From an uncultured Alphaproteobacteria bacterium (GTDB lineage: Bacteria > Pseudomonadota > Alphaproteobacteria > Rhodobacterales > Rhodobacteraceae): a stretch of 61,270 nt of DNA. The notes beneath the pieces were generated by a model that worked only from the letters and a program-made list of their open reading frames with translations, was not told where the DNA came from and searched no databases. Below are positions 1 through 9,975 of this stretch, piece after piece. Location: NCBI GenBank assembly GCA_902524845.1, contig CABZEW010000008.1, positions 1 through 61,270 on the forward strand, read 5' to 3'. Made by a program: the position numbers and the translations under genes. Position 1 is the stretch's first letter, and every line of letters begins with the position of its first letter.

Positions 1-2583
1 AGTTCATCTCTTATACCAGATAATGATCCAACCCTTATGTTTACAAATTCAGGGATGGTGCAGTTTAAAAATTTTTTTACCGGCACAGAAAAACCAAAGG
101 TAAAAGCAGCAGTTACATCTCAGAAATGTGTACGAGCAGGTGGAAAACATAATGATTTAGACAACGTTGGCTATACAGCGCGGCACCACACGTTTTTTGA
201 AATGCTCGGGAATTTTTCTTTTGGAGATTACTTTAAAGAGAAAGCTATAAGGTTGGCATGGGAGCTATTAACTAATGAGTTCAAGTTACCTAAAGAGAAA
301 TTACTTGTAACAGTTTTTCATGAAGACTCTGAGGCAATAAGCCTTTGGAAAAAATGCGCTAACCTTCCAGATAACAGAATAATCAAAATAGCTTCTAGTG
401 ATAACTTTTGGAGTATGGGCCCAATTGGACCTTGCGGACCTTGCTCAGAAATCTTTTATGATCATGGCCCATCAGTATCCGGGGGTCCTCCTGGTTCACC
501 TGAAGAGGACGGAGACCGTTTTGTGGAAATCTGGAATCTTGTTTTTATGCAATATGAGCAAATGGCTGATGGCACAAGGATTGATTTGCCGAAACCATCT
601 ATTGATACAGGAATGGGCTTAGAAAGGATAGCAGCTGTTCTACAAGGTAAGCATGATAATTATGACACGGATCTTTTTAAAAAGCTCATTGAGAATTCTG
701 CTGGTTTGTCCAAAACAGACCCCTATGGGAATAAGAACATCCATCATAGAGTTATCTCAGATCATTTGAGGTCTGCTTCCTTTTTAATTGCTGATGGTGT
801 TATGCCCTCTAATGAGGGCAGGGGATATGTCCTTAGAAGGATTATGAGACGAGCAATGAGACATTGTCACTTGTTGGGGTGTAGCGAACCTCACCTCCAT
901 AAAATATTTCCAATCTTATTAGGGCAAATGGGCGATGCTTTCCCTGAACTTATTGAAAGAAAAAATCTCATTGAAAATTCTCTTAAGGAAGAAGAGACGC
1001 GGTTCAAGCTCACTCTAGATAGAGGTCTTAAGCTATTGGGCGATGAGCTTTCTATTCAAGAAGATAATAAACTTTTTTCAGGTGAAGTAGCGTTTAAACT
1101 ATATGATACTTATGGTTTTCCTCTAGATTTAACGCAAGATGTGCTGAGAGAAAATGACAAAGAAGTAGATATAACAGCCTTTGACGAGCGGATGAAAGAA
1201 CAGCGTCGTATGGCAAGAGCATCTTGGATTGGATCAGGAGATGAAGGTGAAGAAAAAATATGGGCTGATTTAAGATCTAATGAAGATGCCACAGAATTTT
1301 TGGGATATGAACGTAAGAAAAGTCAGGGTTTAATTTTAAAGATTATTAAAGATGGGAAGAATGGGAAAAAAATAGCTGCTAAGGCATCCGGTATAATAGT
1401 TATGAACCAAACGTGTTTTTATGGCGAGTCTGGAGGTCAAATTGGAGATCAAGGGCGGTTGCGAGGTGTCAATGGTGAAGGACAAGTAACAGATACAAAA
1501 AGGGTTGGGCAAGTTTTCGTGCACTTCGTTGAGGTAGAGAGAGGTTATTTTGAAGTTGGTGACAACGTAGAACAGCATATAGATGAAGACTTGAGGCTTG
1601 ATGTTAAAAGAAATCACTCCGCAACGCACTTAGTGCATGAGGCACTCAGAAGGGTAGCCGGGGATCATGTTGCGCAACGAGGTTCCCTCAATAACGATGA
1701 AAGGCTTCGGTTTGACTTTAGTCATGATAAACCGTTAACAGAAGAACAAATTTTTCTAACCGAGCAGCTTGTTAATGAGCAAATAAGAAAAAACACGCCG
1801 ATTGTTACAGAAGTAATGCAATTAGAGAGTGCAAAAAAGCAAGGTGCGAGAGCTTTGTTTGGTGAGAAATATAGTGATGATGTAAGGGTTGTTAAAATGT
1901 CTCCAGAAAATGAAAGTTATTTTTCAATAGAGCTGTGTGGTGGCACTCACGTTAATTCTACTGGTGATATTGGGTTTTTAAAAATTATTGGTGAAAGTGC
2001 GTCATCATCAGGTGTTCGCAGGTTAGAAGCTGTCACAGGGAAAAAAGTTGTGGACTATATTAAAAATATACAAATTGTGAACTATAGAGTTTCATCACTT
2101 TTGAATGTTAATTCCGAAAATTTAATTGAAAGAGTGAATAATCTTTTAGAAGAGAAAAAAAGACTAGAACAAAAAAATACAGAGCTCAATCGAGCACTCA
2201 TTAGCGGTGAAAACGAGCAAGACAATCAAAAGCTAGAAAAAATAGGAGCAGATGTAATTTTCGTGGGAAAGGTAGTCAAAGATGTAGCTAGCAAAGAGCT
2301 AAGGGCTCTCGTGGATAACATAAAGAAACAGAATAAAGCTGTGATTGTTGCGCTCTTGTCAAAAATTGGAAATAAGGTACAGATAGCCGTGGGAGTTTCT
2401 GACTGTTTAATTGGAAAAGTGTCAGCAATTGACCTTGTTAAAATTCTCTCATCAAAAACAGGCGGTAATGGTGGTGGAGGCAGACCTGATTTTGCTCAAG
2501 GTGGGGGTACTGCTCCTGGTCAGGCTGATAATGCTTTGATTGACTTGAAAGGTTATTTGAAGGGTATGCTTCCCCATGGTTAA
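1..2583 (+). CDS. alaS: Alanyl-tRNA synthetase, 5' end cut by window
   Basis: Charges tRNA-Ala with alanine in the cytosol and hydrolyses mischarged Ser/Gly-tRNA. The reading frame is open from base 1: the twelve codons before the first ATG (37) read [12 protein letters not shown], the usual AlaRS lead-in to LMFTNSGM, so the gene starts outside the window and only about 30 residues are missing. Visible landmarks are the class II core ([30 protein letters not shown]), the editing-domain zinc site HSATH plus CGGTH, a coiled coil, and a C-terminal glycine-rich [16 protein letters not shown] tail. Its stop overlaps the stop of the convergent icd by 4 bp. Identity is certain. Confidence 0.98.
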   Translation, partial: SSSLIPDNDPTLMFTNSGMVQFKNFFTGTEKPKVKAAVTSQKCVRAGGKHNDLDNVGYTARHHTFFEMLGNFSFGDYFKEKAIRLAWELLTNEFKLPKEKLLVTVFHEDSEAISLWKKCANLPDNRIIKIASSDNFWSMGPIGPCGPCSEIFYDHGPSVSGGPPGSPEEDGDRFVEIWNLVFMQYEQMADGTRIDLPKPSIDTGMGLERIAAVLQGKHDNYDTDLFKKLIENSAGLSKTDPYGNKNIHHRVISDHLRSASFLIADGVMPSNEGRGYVLRRIMRRAMRHCHLLGCSEPHLHKIFPILLGQMGDAFPELIERKNLIENSLKEEETRFKLTLDRGLKLLGDELSIQEDNKLFSGEVAFKLYDTYGFPLDLTQDVLRENDKEVDITAFDERMKEQRRMARASWIGSGDEGEEKIWADLRSNEDATEFLGYERKKSQGLILKIIKDGKNGKKIAAKASGIIVMNQTCFYGESGGQIGDQGRLRGVNGEGQVTDTKRVGQVFVHFVEVERGYFEVGDNVEQHIDEDLRLDVKRNHSATHLVHEALRRVAGDHVAQRGSLNNDERLRFDFSHDKPLTEEQIFLTEQLVNEQIRKNTPIVTEVMQLESAKKQGARALFGEKYSDDVRVVKMSPENESYFSIELCGGTHVNSTGDIGFLKIIGESASSSGVRRLEAVTGKKVVDYIKNIQIVNYRVSSLLNVNSENLIERVNNLLEEKKRLEQKNTELNRALISGENEQDNQKLEKIGADVIFVGKVVKDVASKELRALVDNIKKQNKAVIVALLSKIGNKVQIAVGVSDCLIGKVSAIDLVKILSSKTGGNGGGGRPDFAQGGGTAPGQADNALIDLKGYLKGMLPHG

Positions 2584-3803
2584 AGATTTATTTCAGATAG
2601 TTTTTTATTAAGGTTTGTGTTAACTTTCTCTAGAAATCCCTCTGTTGATAGGTATTTTTGATCCTTGCTAACAAGAATTGCAAGATCCTTAGTCATGTCT
2701 CCTTTTTCGACTGTCTCAATTACTACTTTTTCAAGAGTTTCCGCAAAAGCAGCTAACTGTGAGTTTTCATCTAACTTTGCCCTGTGTTTAAGTCCGCCAG
2801 TCCAAGCATATATCGATGCTATAGAGTTTGTTGAAGTTGCTTCACCCCTTTGATGCGCTCTGAAGTGTCTAGTAACGGTTCCATGCGCTGCCTCTGCCTC
2901 TACTATCTTACCATCAGGAGTCATTAATTGGCTTGTCATCAGACCAAGAGATCCAAAACCCTGTGCCACGGTATCTGACTGAACATCTCCATCATAGTTT
3001 TTACAAGCCCAAACAAAACCCCCAGACCATTTCAGGGCACATGCAACCATGTCATCAATAAGCCGATGCTCATAAATGATACCTGCCTTTTTAAATTGTG
3101 ACTCAAATTCTTTTTCATAAGTTTCCTGAAAAAGATCTTTAAACCTGCCATCATAAGTTTTCATTATTGTGTTTTTTGTTGAAAGATACACGTCCCAATT
3201 CATTTTCAGACCATAATTCATTGAAGCTCTAGCAAAATCAATTATGGATTGGTCTAAGTTATACATTCCCATTGCTATCCCAGATGATGGCGCATCGAAT
3301 ACTTCATGCTCAATTTCTTTTCCATCTTCGCCAACAAACTTCATAGTCAATTTTCCTTTTCCAGGGAATTTAAAATCAGTAGCTCGATATTGATCTCCAT
3401 AGGCATGTCTTCCAACGACAATTGGTTTGGTCCAGCCAGGAACTAAACGCGGTACATTTTTACAAATTATTGGTGCCCTGAAGACCACACCTCCTAAAAT
3501 ATTTCGAATAGTGCCGTTGGGAGATTTCCACATTTTTTTCAATTTAAATTCTTGAACTCTTTCTTCGTCGGGAGTGATAGTAGCACATTTTACAGCGACC
3601 CCATGTTTAAGGGTTGCATTAGCTGCTTGAATAGTAACGTTATCATCTGTGCGGTCTCTCTCCTCTATACCAAGGTCAAAATATTCTAGAGGGATGTCTA
3701 AATATGGAAGTATCAATTTGTTTTTAATGAAGCTCCAAATAATTCTTGTCATTTCGTCGCCATCTATTTCGACAACGGTATTTTCCACTTTAATTTTAGA
3801 CAT
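2580..3803 (-). CDS. icd: NADP-dependent isocitrate dehydrogenase
   Basis: Oxidative decarboxylation of isocitrate to 2-oxoglutarate in the TCA cycle, making NADPH. The 407-residue protein belongs to the eukaryote-like homodimeric IDH type common in alphaproteobacteria, not the E. coli type. It opens with [19 protein letters not shown], carries the substrate loop KSPNGTIRN and the Mg/NADP region [20 protein letters not shown]. Starts at an ATG about 120 bp from the divergent trmJ, so the two promoters share that gap. Tail-to-tail with alaS. Confidence 0.97.
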   Translation of the reverse strand: MSKIKVENTVVEIDGDEMTRIIWSFIKNKLILPYLDIPLEYFDLGIEERDRTDDNVTIQAANATLKHGVAVKCATITPDEERVQEFKLKKMWKSPNGTIRNILGGVVFRAPIICKNVPRLVPGWTKPIVVGRHAYGDQYRATDFKFPGKGKLTMKFVGEDGKEIEHEVFDAPSSGIAMGMYNLDQSIIDFARASMNYGLKMNWDVYLSTKNTIMKTYDGRFKDLFQETYEKEFESQFKKAGIIYEHRLIDDMVACALKWSGGFVWACKNYDGDVQSDTVAQGFGSLGLMTSQLMTPDGKIVEAEAAHGTVTRHFRAHQRGEATSTNSIASIYAWTGGLKHRAKLDENSQLAAFAETLEKVVIETVEKGDMTKDLAILVSKDQKYLSTEGFLEKVNTNLNKKLSEINL

Positions 3804-3934
3804 TGATTTACTCTTTTAATTGAAAAAATTTAAAATAATTCGTACTTAAGGTTTATGGGAATCTTAATTAGTGTTCAACTCTTTTTTCTTCTAAATAAAA
3901 TAATTGCTCGTAGGCTTAATATGTGGGTAATGCA

Positions 3935-4666
3935 ATGCATAAGCTGAACCCAGTTTTCATTTTAGTGAACCCTCAAATGGCTGAAAATATCGGTGCTGTA
4001 GCTAGAGCCATGTTGAATTTTGGGTTTCAAAATCTAAGGCTAGTTGGTCCCAGAGAAAGCCATCTCTCTGATAAAGCATTAGCTATGGCAGCCGGTTCGG
4101 GTAGGGTTCTAGACAAGGCCCAATCTTTCAAAACGTTAGCAGACGCTTGCAAAGATCTCAATGAAGTTTTTGCTACCAGCGCTCGTGATAGATATAAGTA
4201 TAAGGACGTAGTGGATCCAATAATCGGGTGCAATACTATTTTTCAGAGCTGTGCTAAAGGCTACAAAGTAGGAATTATGTTCGGTGGCGAAAGAGCAGGT
4301 CTTTCTAATGAAGATTTGTTTTTAAGTAAAAGCCTAATTAGAATACCCTCCAATCCAATATTTAGCTCGTTAAACCTTGCTCAGAGCGTATTGTTGATAT
4401 GCTATCAGTTAAATATTTATTTCCTTGGAGAGAGCAATGATCCCTCTCAGACTGAGTTATCAGATACTAAGGCTAATTACGAAGAAATTCAGGCCTTCAT
4501 GACGAAATTAGAGAAGGAATTGGTTGAAAAAAAATTTTTTTATCCCGAGGGCAAGAAGAAACGGATGAAAACTAGGTTAAAAAAATTGATTTATGGGCTT
4601 GAGTTGAGCAAGGAAGACGTAAAGATTTTTCATGGTGTATTAAAATCACTTGTTAAAAAAGATTAG
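3935..4666 (+). CDS. trmJ: tRNA/rRNA 2'-O-methyltransferase, TrmJ-like (SPOUT)
   Basis: SPOUT-class RNA methyltransferase that probably 2'-O-methylates tRNA position 32 using SAM. N-terminal FILVNPQMAENIGAVARAM is the TrmH/TrmJ motif 1; IMFGGERAGLSNEDL and IPSNPIFSSLNLAQSVLL are the knotted SAM-binding motifs 2 and 3. About 243 residues, normal for the family. I chose the ATG at 3935; a GTG at 3923 is in frame and would add four residues, and neither has a strong ribosome site. Divergent from icd. Confidence 0.9.
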   Translation: MHKLNPVFILVNPQMAENIGAVARAMLNFGFQNLRLVGPRESHLSDKALAMAAGSGRVLDKAQSFKTLADACKDLNEVFATSARDRYKYKDVVDPIIGCNTIFQSCAKGYKVGIMFGGERAGLSNEDLFLSKSLIRIPSNPIFSSLNLAQSVLLICYQLNIYFLGESNDPSQTELSDTKANYEEIQAFMTKLEKELVEKKFFYPEGKKKRMKTRLKKLIYGLELSKEDVKIFHGVLKSLVKKD

Positions 4667-4741
4667 TTTTTACAGAGTCATTTTCTTTTCTGTGTTTTTG
4701 CTCTAATTTATAATCAGGATAAAAAAACGAGCATCATTTTT

Positions 4742-5872
4742 ATGAGTAGAAATAGAAAATTGTTTGAGGAGATAGTCGAGCCCTCGAATAGTACGCAAGG
4801 AAGTTTAACAGATAACGCGTCAGATGGCGAAACATCATGGCTTGTAATATGGCTTTGGATATTATTGGGTTCTCTAATAAGTCTTATACTTGTTGGAGGT
4901 TGGACGCGCTTAACGGACTCGGGTCTATCTATTATTGAATGGAAACCGATTACTGGCATTATACCTCCACTGAATGCTGAAGGGTGGATCGTTGAGTTCA
5001 AAAAATACAAAAGTATACCAGAATTTAAGTTAGTTAATTTCGCTATCACTTTAGAAGAATTTAAGTTTATTTATTGGTGGGAGTGGGGGCATAGACAATT
5101 AGCAAGATTTATAGGAATTGTTTGGTTCGTCGGCTTACTTGTCTTGTGGCTTAAAAATAAAGTTCCAGAAAAATGGACTTCTTATTTCTTTGGTGTTGGA
5201 TTACTAGGTGCTTTGCAGGCATTTTTGGGCTGGTGGATGGTGTCTTCTGGATTAGATGGGCAAGTAGTCGATGTTTTTTCCTATAGACTTGCTATCCATT
5301 TAACTATGGCTTTTATAATACTTGCATTGATATTTTGGGCCATTTTATTTCACTCAGAAAACGCAGTGAAGTTATTCGAATCGAGAAGATACAGAAAACA
5401 ATTTTCCGTGAATGTATTAGTAGCACTGGGTTTCTTGTGTTACGTACAGCTTGCTCTCGGAGCATTGGTAGCGGGAATCGATGCGGGAAGAGGCTACAAT
5501 GATTGGCCCTTGATGAATGGTAATTGGATACCTGACGATTTGTTCGATTATGAGCCATTCATGACAAATTTTTTTGAAAACCCGGGTTTGGTTCAATTTA
5601 ATCACAGGATAACTGCCTATTTGCTATTTTTTGCAGTATTTTTAGTTTGGTGGATTAACAGAAGAAGTCCTTACTACAAGATTAGAAAAGCCTCAAATTA
5701 CTTAATGATTATAGTATTAGCGCAAATGCTTCTAGGCATAATTACTGTGTTGTACAGTGCGCCTCTTTCATTAGCCAGTTTACATCAATTCACGGCAATC
5801 TTATTTATACTTGCTTTTATTAACCTCTTTTTCAGAACCTTTTATCCTGTAAGCCAGAAAATCAATCCTTGA
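4742..5872 (+). CDS. ctaA: Heme A synthase (COX15/CtaA)
   Basis: Converts heme O to heme A for cytochrome c oxidase; integral inner-membrane protein. The hallmark GGWTRLTDSGLSIIEWKPI occurs just after the first membrane span. The conserved heme-ligand blocks EWGHRQLARFIG, FNHRITAYLLFF and LHQFTAILFI are all present. Eight hydrophobic segments in 376 residues fit the family's two four-helix halves. It stands alone between trmJ and a convergent crotonase. Its presence implies an aa3-type oxidase encoded elsewhere. Confidence 0.95.
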   Translation: MSRNRKLFEEIVEPSNSTQGSLTDNASDGETSWLVIWLWILLGSLISLILVGGWTRLTDSGLSIIEWKPITGIIPPLNAEGWIVEFKKYKSIPEFKLVNFAITLEEFKFIYWWEWGHRQLARFIGIVWFVGLLVLWLKNKVPEKWTSYFFGVGLLGALQAFLGWWMVSSGLDGQVVDVFSYRLAIHLTMAFIILALIFWAILFHSENAVKLFESRRYRKQFSVNVLVALGFLCYVQLALGALVAGIDAGRGYNDWPLMNGNWIPDDLFDYEPFMTNFFENPGLVQFNHRITAYLLFFAVFLVWWINRRSPYYKIRKASNYLMIIVLAQMLLGIITVLYSAPLSLASLHQFTAILFILAFINLFFRTFYPVSQKINP

Positions 5873-5895
5873 TTTTTATTTTTATTGGACCTCAA

Positions 5896-6672
5896 TCAAT
5901 TTTTCTTATTTAGAAAATCATTCATACCTTGATTAGTTTCTTTATAAAGTAAATTTTCGACGATAACATCTGACGCGTACGCGTACGCGTGATCTATTTC
6001 CATATCAGCTTGTTTATAAAATGCCTTTTTCCCAATTTTGACGGCTAAAGAAAGTTTTGATGCGATCTTTTTGGCTATTTCGAGAGAGGTATCACTGAGA
6101 TCTTTACTATTGGCTACCTTATTTACAAGCCCAAGTTTTTCTGCTTGAAAGGGATCCAAAAAATCTCCTGTAGTAAGCATCTCAAAAGCTTTTTTTCTGC
6201 TTATATTTCTAGATAAAGCTACCATAGGAGTTGAACAGAAAAGTCCAATATCAACTCCATTCACTCCAAAAGAAGCTTCCTCTGATGCTATAGCAATGTC
6301 ACACGTTGCTACTAATTGACAGCCTGCTGCTGCTGCTACCCCATGTACCTCTGCAATTACCGGTTGTGGAAGTTCCCGAATAAGCTTCATGACATGAGTA
6401 CATTTTGACAGCAATTCTTCAAAGTAAGCTTTGCCTCCGTCATTCTTTAAATTTCTTTTTTCTTGCATCTCCTTAAGGTCATGACCTGGGCAGAATGCAC
6501 GTCCTGCTGCTTTTATAATAACAGCCTTTATTTCTTTAGATTGCTGGATTTCTTCTAAGGTTGATTTCAGTGCCTTTAGCATTGCCTCAGAAAGAGCATT
6601 TAAGTTTTTAGGTGAATTCAATGTCAAAACTGCTATTTCATTTACATCTGATCTTAATAAAATTTCTTCCAT
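5896..6672 (-). CDS. Enoyl-CoA hydratase/isomerase family protein
   Basis: Crotonase-fold enzyme acting on a CoA thioester. AGRAFCPGHDLKEM forms the first oxyanion-hole segment and EVHGVAAAAGCQLVATCDIA the second, followed by FGVNGVDIGLFCSTP. Cytosolic, no signal. I prefer the ATG at 6672; an in-frame GTG at 6687 would add five residues. Exact substrate cannot be told. It lies head to head with a hotdog thioesterase, suggesting linked acyl-CoA chemistry. The coding sequence near 5973-5990 contains three tandem ACGCGT hexamers that translate as Ala-Tyr repeats, odd in this AT-rich DNA. Confidence 0.88.
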   Translation of the reverse strand: MEEILLRSDVNEIAVLTLNSPKNLNALSEAMLKALKSTLEEIQQSKEIKAVIIKAAGRAFCPGHDLKEMQEKRNLKNDGGKAYFEELLSKCTHVMKLIRELPQPVIAEVHGVAAAAGCQLVATCDIAIASEEASFGVNGVDIGLFCSTPMVALSRNISRKKAFEMLTTGDFLDPFQAEKLGLVNKVANSKDLSDTSLEIAKKIASKLSLAVKIGKKAFYKQADMEIDHAYAYASDVIVENLLYKETNQGMNDFLNKKN

Positions 6673-6755
6673 TTTTAAGTCTTTCACTATTTATATTAGT
6701 TCTTAATTTTCTTATGCTGTAAACTGTGGAGCAATTTTATCATGAATAATTCAAA

Positions 6756-7175
6756 ATGTTAAACGAAATGAAAAATGTTAAAGATTTGAAAGCTTACTTT
6801 GAGAAGGTTTTTTCCCAAAAAGCCTTGAGGTTTGAGTTTTTAGAGGTTGATGATGGACATTCTCTTGTAAAGTTAAATCCTAAAGAGGAAGATTTAAGAC
6901 CAGGAAATACCATCTCCGGACCTGTAATGTTCGAGATAGCAGATTGCGCTTTTTATGCGGCAGTTCTTTTCAAAGATCCTGATCCGATGTCTGTTACAGT
7001 AAATTGCTCTATGAACTTTTTCAAAAGACCCAGTGCCAGCGAGTTGTTTGCTAGAGCCACAATATTAAAATTCGGGCAAAAGCTAGTGGTAGGAGAGGTG
7101 ACAATTTATTCTGAAACCTTAAAGAACAGCGTCGCTCAGGCAATGATGACTTATGCTAGACCGGTAAAAAAGTGA
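6756..7175 (+). CDS. PaaI-type hotdog thioesterase
   Basis: Small hotdog-fold protein (139 residues) expected to hydrolyse acyl-CoA thioesters. The LRPGNTISGPVMFEIADCA segment is the hotdog helix with the usual catalytic Asp/Glu region, and VNCSMNFFKRPSASELFARA is the following beta sheet. Starts at ATG 6756 (a second ATG is at 6768). It is upstream of and co-directional with rplM-rpsI, a neighbour often seen near these ribosomal genes in alphaproteobacteria. Substrate unknown. Confidence 0.85.
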   Translation: MLNEMKNVKDLKAYFEKVFSQKALRFEFLEVDDGHSLVKLNPKEEDLRPGNTISGPVMFEIADCAFYAAVLFKDPDPMSVTVNCSMNFFKRPSASELFARATILKFGQKLVVGEVTIYSETLKNSVAQAMMTYARPVKK

Positions 7176-7212
7176 TTCTATTAAAAATAAAGCGAAACTG
7201 TACACTTTGCTA

Positions 7213-7241
7213 TTGACCTAGGGAATTAATGGGTTAAAAGG
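7213..7241 (+). promoter_or_regulatory. Candidate promoter for rplM-rpsI
   Basis: A good -35 match TTGACC (7213-7218) is followed 15-17 bp later by an A/T-rich TTAAAA-like -10 within GGGTTAAAAGG. It sits about 25 bp before the rplM ATG. Assigned by eye only; a second A/T block (TATACG, 7243) could also serve. Confidence 0.3.
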
Positions 7242-7265
7242 TTATACGATTTTAGGATATTTGTA

Positions 7266-7733
7266 ATGAAAACCTTTTCAATAAAGCCTTCAGAGATAGA
7301 GAAGAAATGGATTCTAATCGACGCAGACGGCGTTGTTTTGGGTAGGCTAGCTGCAAGGATAGCCACCATTCTTCGGGGTAAAGAAAAGGCAACATTCACG
7401 CCTCACATGGATATGGGTGATAATGTTATTGTAATAAATGCTGAAAAGGTATACCTCACTGGCAATAAAAGAGATACTAAAACGTACTATTGGCATACTG
7501 GATATCCTGGTGGGATTAAATCTAGAGTCGCTAGCGATATGTTAGAAGGTCAGTTCCCTGAAAGGGTAATTGAAAAAGCGGTAAAACGTATGCTGCCAGG
7601 CGGCCCTTTGTCAAAAAAACAAATGACAAATTTAAAGATCTATAAAGGGGAGAGTCACCCACATGATGGTCAAAATCCAGAAATATTGAGTATCAAGGAT
7701 ACAAACGAAAAAAATACTAGGAGAGTTAGATAA
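7266..7733 (+). CDS. rplM: 50S ribosomal protein L13
   Basis: Early-assembly large-subunit protein binding 23S rRNA. 155 residues: [20 protein letters not shown] at the N-terminus, [18 protein letters not shown] in the middle and the signature [16 protein letters not shown] near 115, all L13 diagnostics. The stop TAA shares its last base with the rpsI ATG (7733), so the two are translationally coupled in the universal L13-S9 operon. Confidence 0.98.
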   Translation: MKTFSIKPSEIEKKWILIDADGVVLGRLAARIATILRGKEKATFTPHMDMGDNVIVINAEKVYLTGNKRDTKTYYWHTGYPGGIKSRVASDMLEGQFPERVIEKAVKRMLPGGPLSKKQMTNLKIYKGESHPHDGQNPEILSIKDTNEKNTRRVR

Positions 7734-8188
7734 TGGCTGAAACAGGGGAAGTAGTTAGTACGCTAGCTAACGAAGAGGATGAGAAGCCAAAACTCGATAG
7801 CTTAGGAAGAGCTTATTCTACCGGTAAAAGAAAGGACGCCGTTGCCAGAGTTTGGATAAAAAAGGGCAGTGGTAAAATCACAGTTAACAACAAACCAGTA
7901 GAGAAATATTTCGCACGTCCAACCTTGCAAATGATTATACAACAAGCATTTTCGGTTACTAGCGCTGAAAATCAATTTGATGTTATGGCAACTGTAAAAG
8001 GGGGTGGTCTTTCCGGTCAAGCTGGTGCTGTAAGACATGGTATGTCTAAAGCGCTAACCATTTTTGATGGAGAACTACGTTCAGCACTAAAGGCAGCAGG
8101 CTTTTTGACTAGAGACAGTAGGGTTGTTGAACGCAAAAAATATGGAAAGCCTAAAGCTAGAAGATCATTTCAATTTTCTAAGCGCTGA
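7733..8188 (+). CDS. rpsI: 30S ribosomal protein S9; target of the island
   Basis: Small-subunit protein whose conserved C-terminal Ser-Lys-Arg tail reaches the P-site tRNA. 151 residues with [20 protein letters not shown], the [20 protein letters not shown] block and the tail [10 protein letters not shown]. The last eight codons double as an attachment site: similar bases recur at 15553-15576 and 17088-17112 and would encode SFQLSKR and SFIFSKR before a stop. So integration swaps the gene's 3' end for an equivalent one and leaves S9 intact. Confidence 0.98.
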   Translation: MAETGEVVSTLANEEDEKPKLDSLGRAYSTGKRKDAVARVWIKKGSGKITVNNKPVEKYFARPTLQMIIQQAFSVTSAENQFDVMATVKGGGLSGQAGAVRHGMSKALTIFDGELRSALKAAGFLTRDSRVVERKKYGKPKARRSFQFSKR

Positions 8189-8350
8189 TTTTTTCACGCT
8201 ACAGTTTTTAATAAAATCGTTATAAAACAAGCTCTTAGTCGTTTTTAAGTGCTTTTTTCTACGAGTCACATTTGGGTCACATTTTCGATAATCGCTTTAT
8301 TTTATTGAAGGCGTTTGCTACGATGAGTCACAAAAGAGTCACAGAGTCGT
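8164..8350. other. Left end of element 1: att in rpsI, terminator, arm repeats, core
   Basis: Order: att (8164-8195, the 3' end of rpsI and its stop), A/T-rich spacer, hairpin, two GAGTCAC-type arm repeats at 8263 and 8274 (11 bp apart), a 37-bp core (8288-8324), then two more GAGTCAC copies at 8325 and 8336 (11 bp apart). The same architecture recurs at 15556 and 17099. Eleven-bp phasing puts the repeats on one face of the helix, as expected for integrase arm sites. The integrase gene begins 20 bp further on. Confidence 0.8.
8231..8258 (+). terminator. Intrinsic terminator carried at element left end
   Basis: Hairpin GCxCTTA / TAAGxGC with a GTCGTTTT loop, followed by a run of T. The equivalent hairpin is perfect in the second left end (CACTTA/TAAGTG, 15620-15639, with a longer T run) and near perfect in the third (17155-17172). 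Because it lies beyond the rpsI stop, it probably terminates rplM-rpsI and insulates the element. Confidence 0.6.
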
Positions 8351-8371
8351 TTCAGATTCACAAAAAATGCG

Positions 8372-9832
8372 ATGGTAGAAAACACTAATCAATACTTAGA
8401 AAAGACAGAGATAGAAGGGTTTGGAGGTAATCTCTTTCTCTACAAGCGTCTTGAGAATGCGAATGCTGACTCAAAAGACATATGGCATTACAGAGCAAAG
8501 ATAGTAGGTATGAAAGGCTATGTTAGAAGAAGTACTAAAGAGACTAACTTCGAACCAGCAAAACGTAAGGCTGAACAAGATTACATTGATAATACGTACA
8601 AATTTAAGAACAAATTAGAAGTAAATGTAACGTATGTTCGTACTGCTATTCAGAATTATCTAAAGCATATTTCTGAAAAGAAGTATTACATAGATAACTC
8701 TCAAAGATATAGATACGTAAAGAATACTTGGTACAGATATATGCATGGCTACTTCGGTGACATGAAAGTATCAGAAATAACAGAAGCAGAACTTGAAGGT
8801 TATTGGCACTTCAGAAGAGATTATTATATCAAAGGTGCTGGTAAAGAACTGATGGCTTCTAATAAGAATAGAGTTAATGCAAAGACACAAACTAGCAGAA
8901 ACATTAGAGTTAGATTTAGTTATGGTACTGCTCGAGCAGAAGCTAGTGTTATCAATCAATTCTTCGCATGGTGTTACGATAGTAGGGTAGGGCTTACTTC
9001 AAAAGTATTAAAGACATCTGCTAAAGACGCTTTTGAATCAGTTGATGTTAATAAGAAAAATAGACGTCCTCATTTTGATGAAAAAGATTGGCGAATTGTC
9101 AGGCAGAATTTAAAGAACTATGCAGAGTGTAAAGGTAGATTTGAAGTAAGATACGATAGAGAGTGGGTGCCTAAATCAAGATTTATGATGCGGACTTTCA
9201 TCTTATTTCTTGGTTCTACTGGCATGAGATTAGGTGAAGCAAAGCAGATTCGTTGGAAAGATATACGTTTTGATAAGAAACAAAATGCAATAATCGTCAA
9301 TGTTGATGAATCTACTAGTAAAGTGAGAAGAGGTAGAGATGTTGTTGCACACAGTACTTGGATTGGTTCTCTACTTGATGAATGGAAAGAGATGTCAGAT
9401 TTCACTAAAGATAGTGATTTAGTGTTCTATGCAGTTAAAGAAAACAATCCAGATACTCAGAATGTTTGTGATGTATCTGTAAGTTTTAAGAACTTTCTTA
9501 AAGAAATAGGAAAATTAGAGAATGAAAGAGGTAAGGTAAGAACTCTTTATAGTCTAAGACACACATATGCTACTTTGAGATTAGAGGCTGGTGTTGAAGT
9601 ATATAATCTAGCAAAGAATATGGGTACTAGTGTTCAACAAATTGAATGGCATTATGGACACGTAAACACAAAAAAGATTGTTGGTGACTTAACAAAAGGT
9701 GGCAGTTTGAAAGATACTCAGAAAGCAAAAGACATTGAGTTAGCTGCTGAAATGATTACTCTCTTACGCGATGGCACTCTTGATGAAAAAGCTGTTGCTT
9801 CTGCACTAAAGAATATAGCTATTAATAAATGA
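8372..9832 (+). CDS. Tyrosine recombinase (site-specific integrase)
   Basis: 486-residue integrase that would excise and insert the element at the rpsI 3' end. The catalytic domain shows TGMRLGEAKQIRWKDI (first Arg near residue 286), TLYSLRHTYATLRLEAG (Arg 396, with Tyr in place of the usual first His of HxxR), and MGTSVQQIEWHYGHV with the likely nucleophile Tyr 428. The N-terminal about 250 residues form the arm- and core-binding part. It sits beside the att site pointing inward, the standard place for an integrase. A decapitated copy of its first codons is at 17283. Starts at ATG 8372. Confidence 0.95.
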   Translation: MVENTNQYLEKTEIEGFGGNLFLYKRLENANADSKDIWHYRAKIVGMKGYVRRSTKETNFEPAKRKAEQDYIDNTYKFKNKLEVNVTYVRTAIQNYLKHISEKKYYIDNSQRYRYVKNTWYRYMHGYFGDMKVSEITEAELEGYWHFRRDYYIKGAGKELMASNKNRVNAKTQTSRNIRVRFSYGTARAEASVINQFFAWCYDSRVGLTSKVLKTSAKDAFESVDVNKKNRRPHFDEKDWRIVRQNLKNYAECKGRFEVRYDREWVPKSRFMMRTFILFLGSTGMRLGEAKQIRWKDIRFDKKQNAIIVNVDESTSKVRRGRDVVAHSTWIGSLLDEWKEMSDFTKDSDLVFYAVKENNPDTQNVCDVSVSFKNFLKEIGKLENERGKVRTLYSLRHTYATLRLEAGVEVYNLAKNMGTSVQQIEWHYGHVNTKKIVGDLTKGGSLKDTQKAKDIELAAEMITLLRDGTLDEKAVASALKNIAINK

Positions 9833-9839
9833 AATTGGG

Positions 9840-9950
9840 ATGAAAAATGATAACAATAATCGAGGTTTATTTATTGTATGGCTAATGGTTGCTGTGGTTA
9901 TCTTTCTTCATTTTTTGTTAATTCCTATTTGGCTTCATTTCTTCCTATAA
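9840..9950 (+). CDS. Possible 36-residue membrane peptide
   Basis: A short frame starting 7 bp after the integrase stop: a polar MKNDNNNRG head, then one hydrophobic segment (FIVWLMVAVVIFLHFLLI) and a short aromatic tail. No clear ribosome site. It could be a co-transcribed small membrane protein or chance coding in A/T-rich DNA. No family recognised. Confidence 0.3.
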   Translation: MKNDNNNRGLFIVWLMVAVVIFLHFLLIPIWLHFFL

Positions 9951-9975
9951 CTAATTCGAACAACCATTTTTTGTT

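Noticed and set aside
1336-1629. Open frames antisense to alaS (also 1110-1292)
   Set aside because: Fully inside a clearly real gene with normal motifs; no ribosome site or family pattern.
8263-8350. CRISPR-like short repeats
   Set aside because: Repeats are 7 bp, in pairs at 11-bp spacing, without spacers or cas genes; they fit integrase arm sites.
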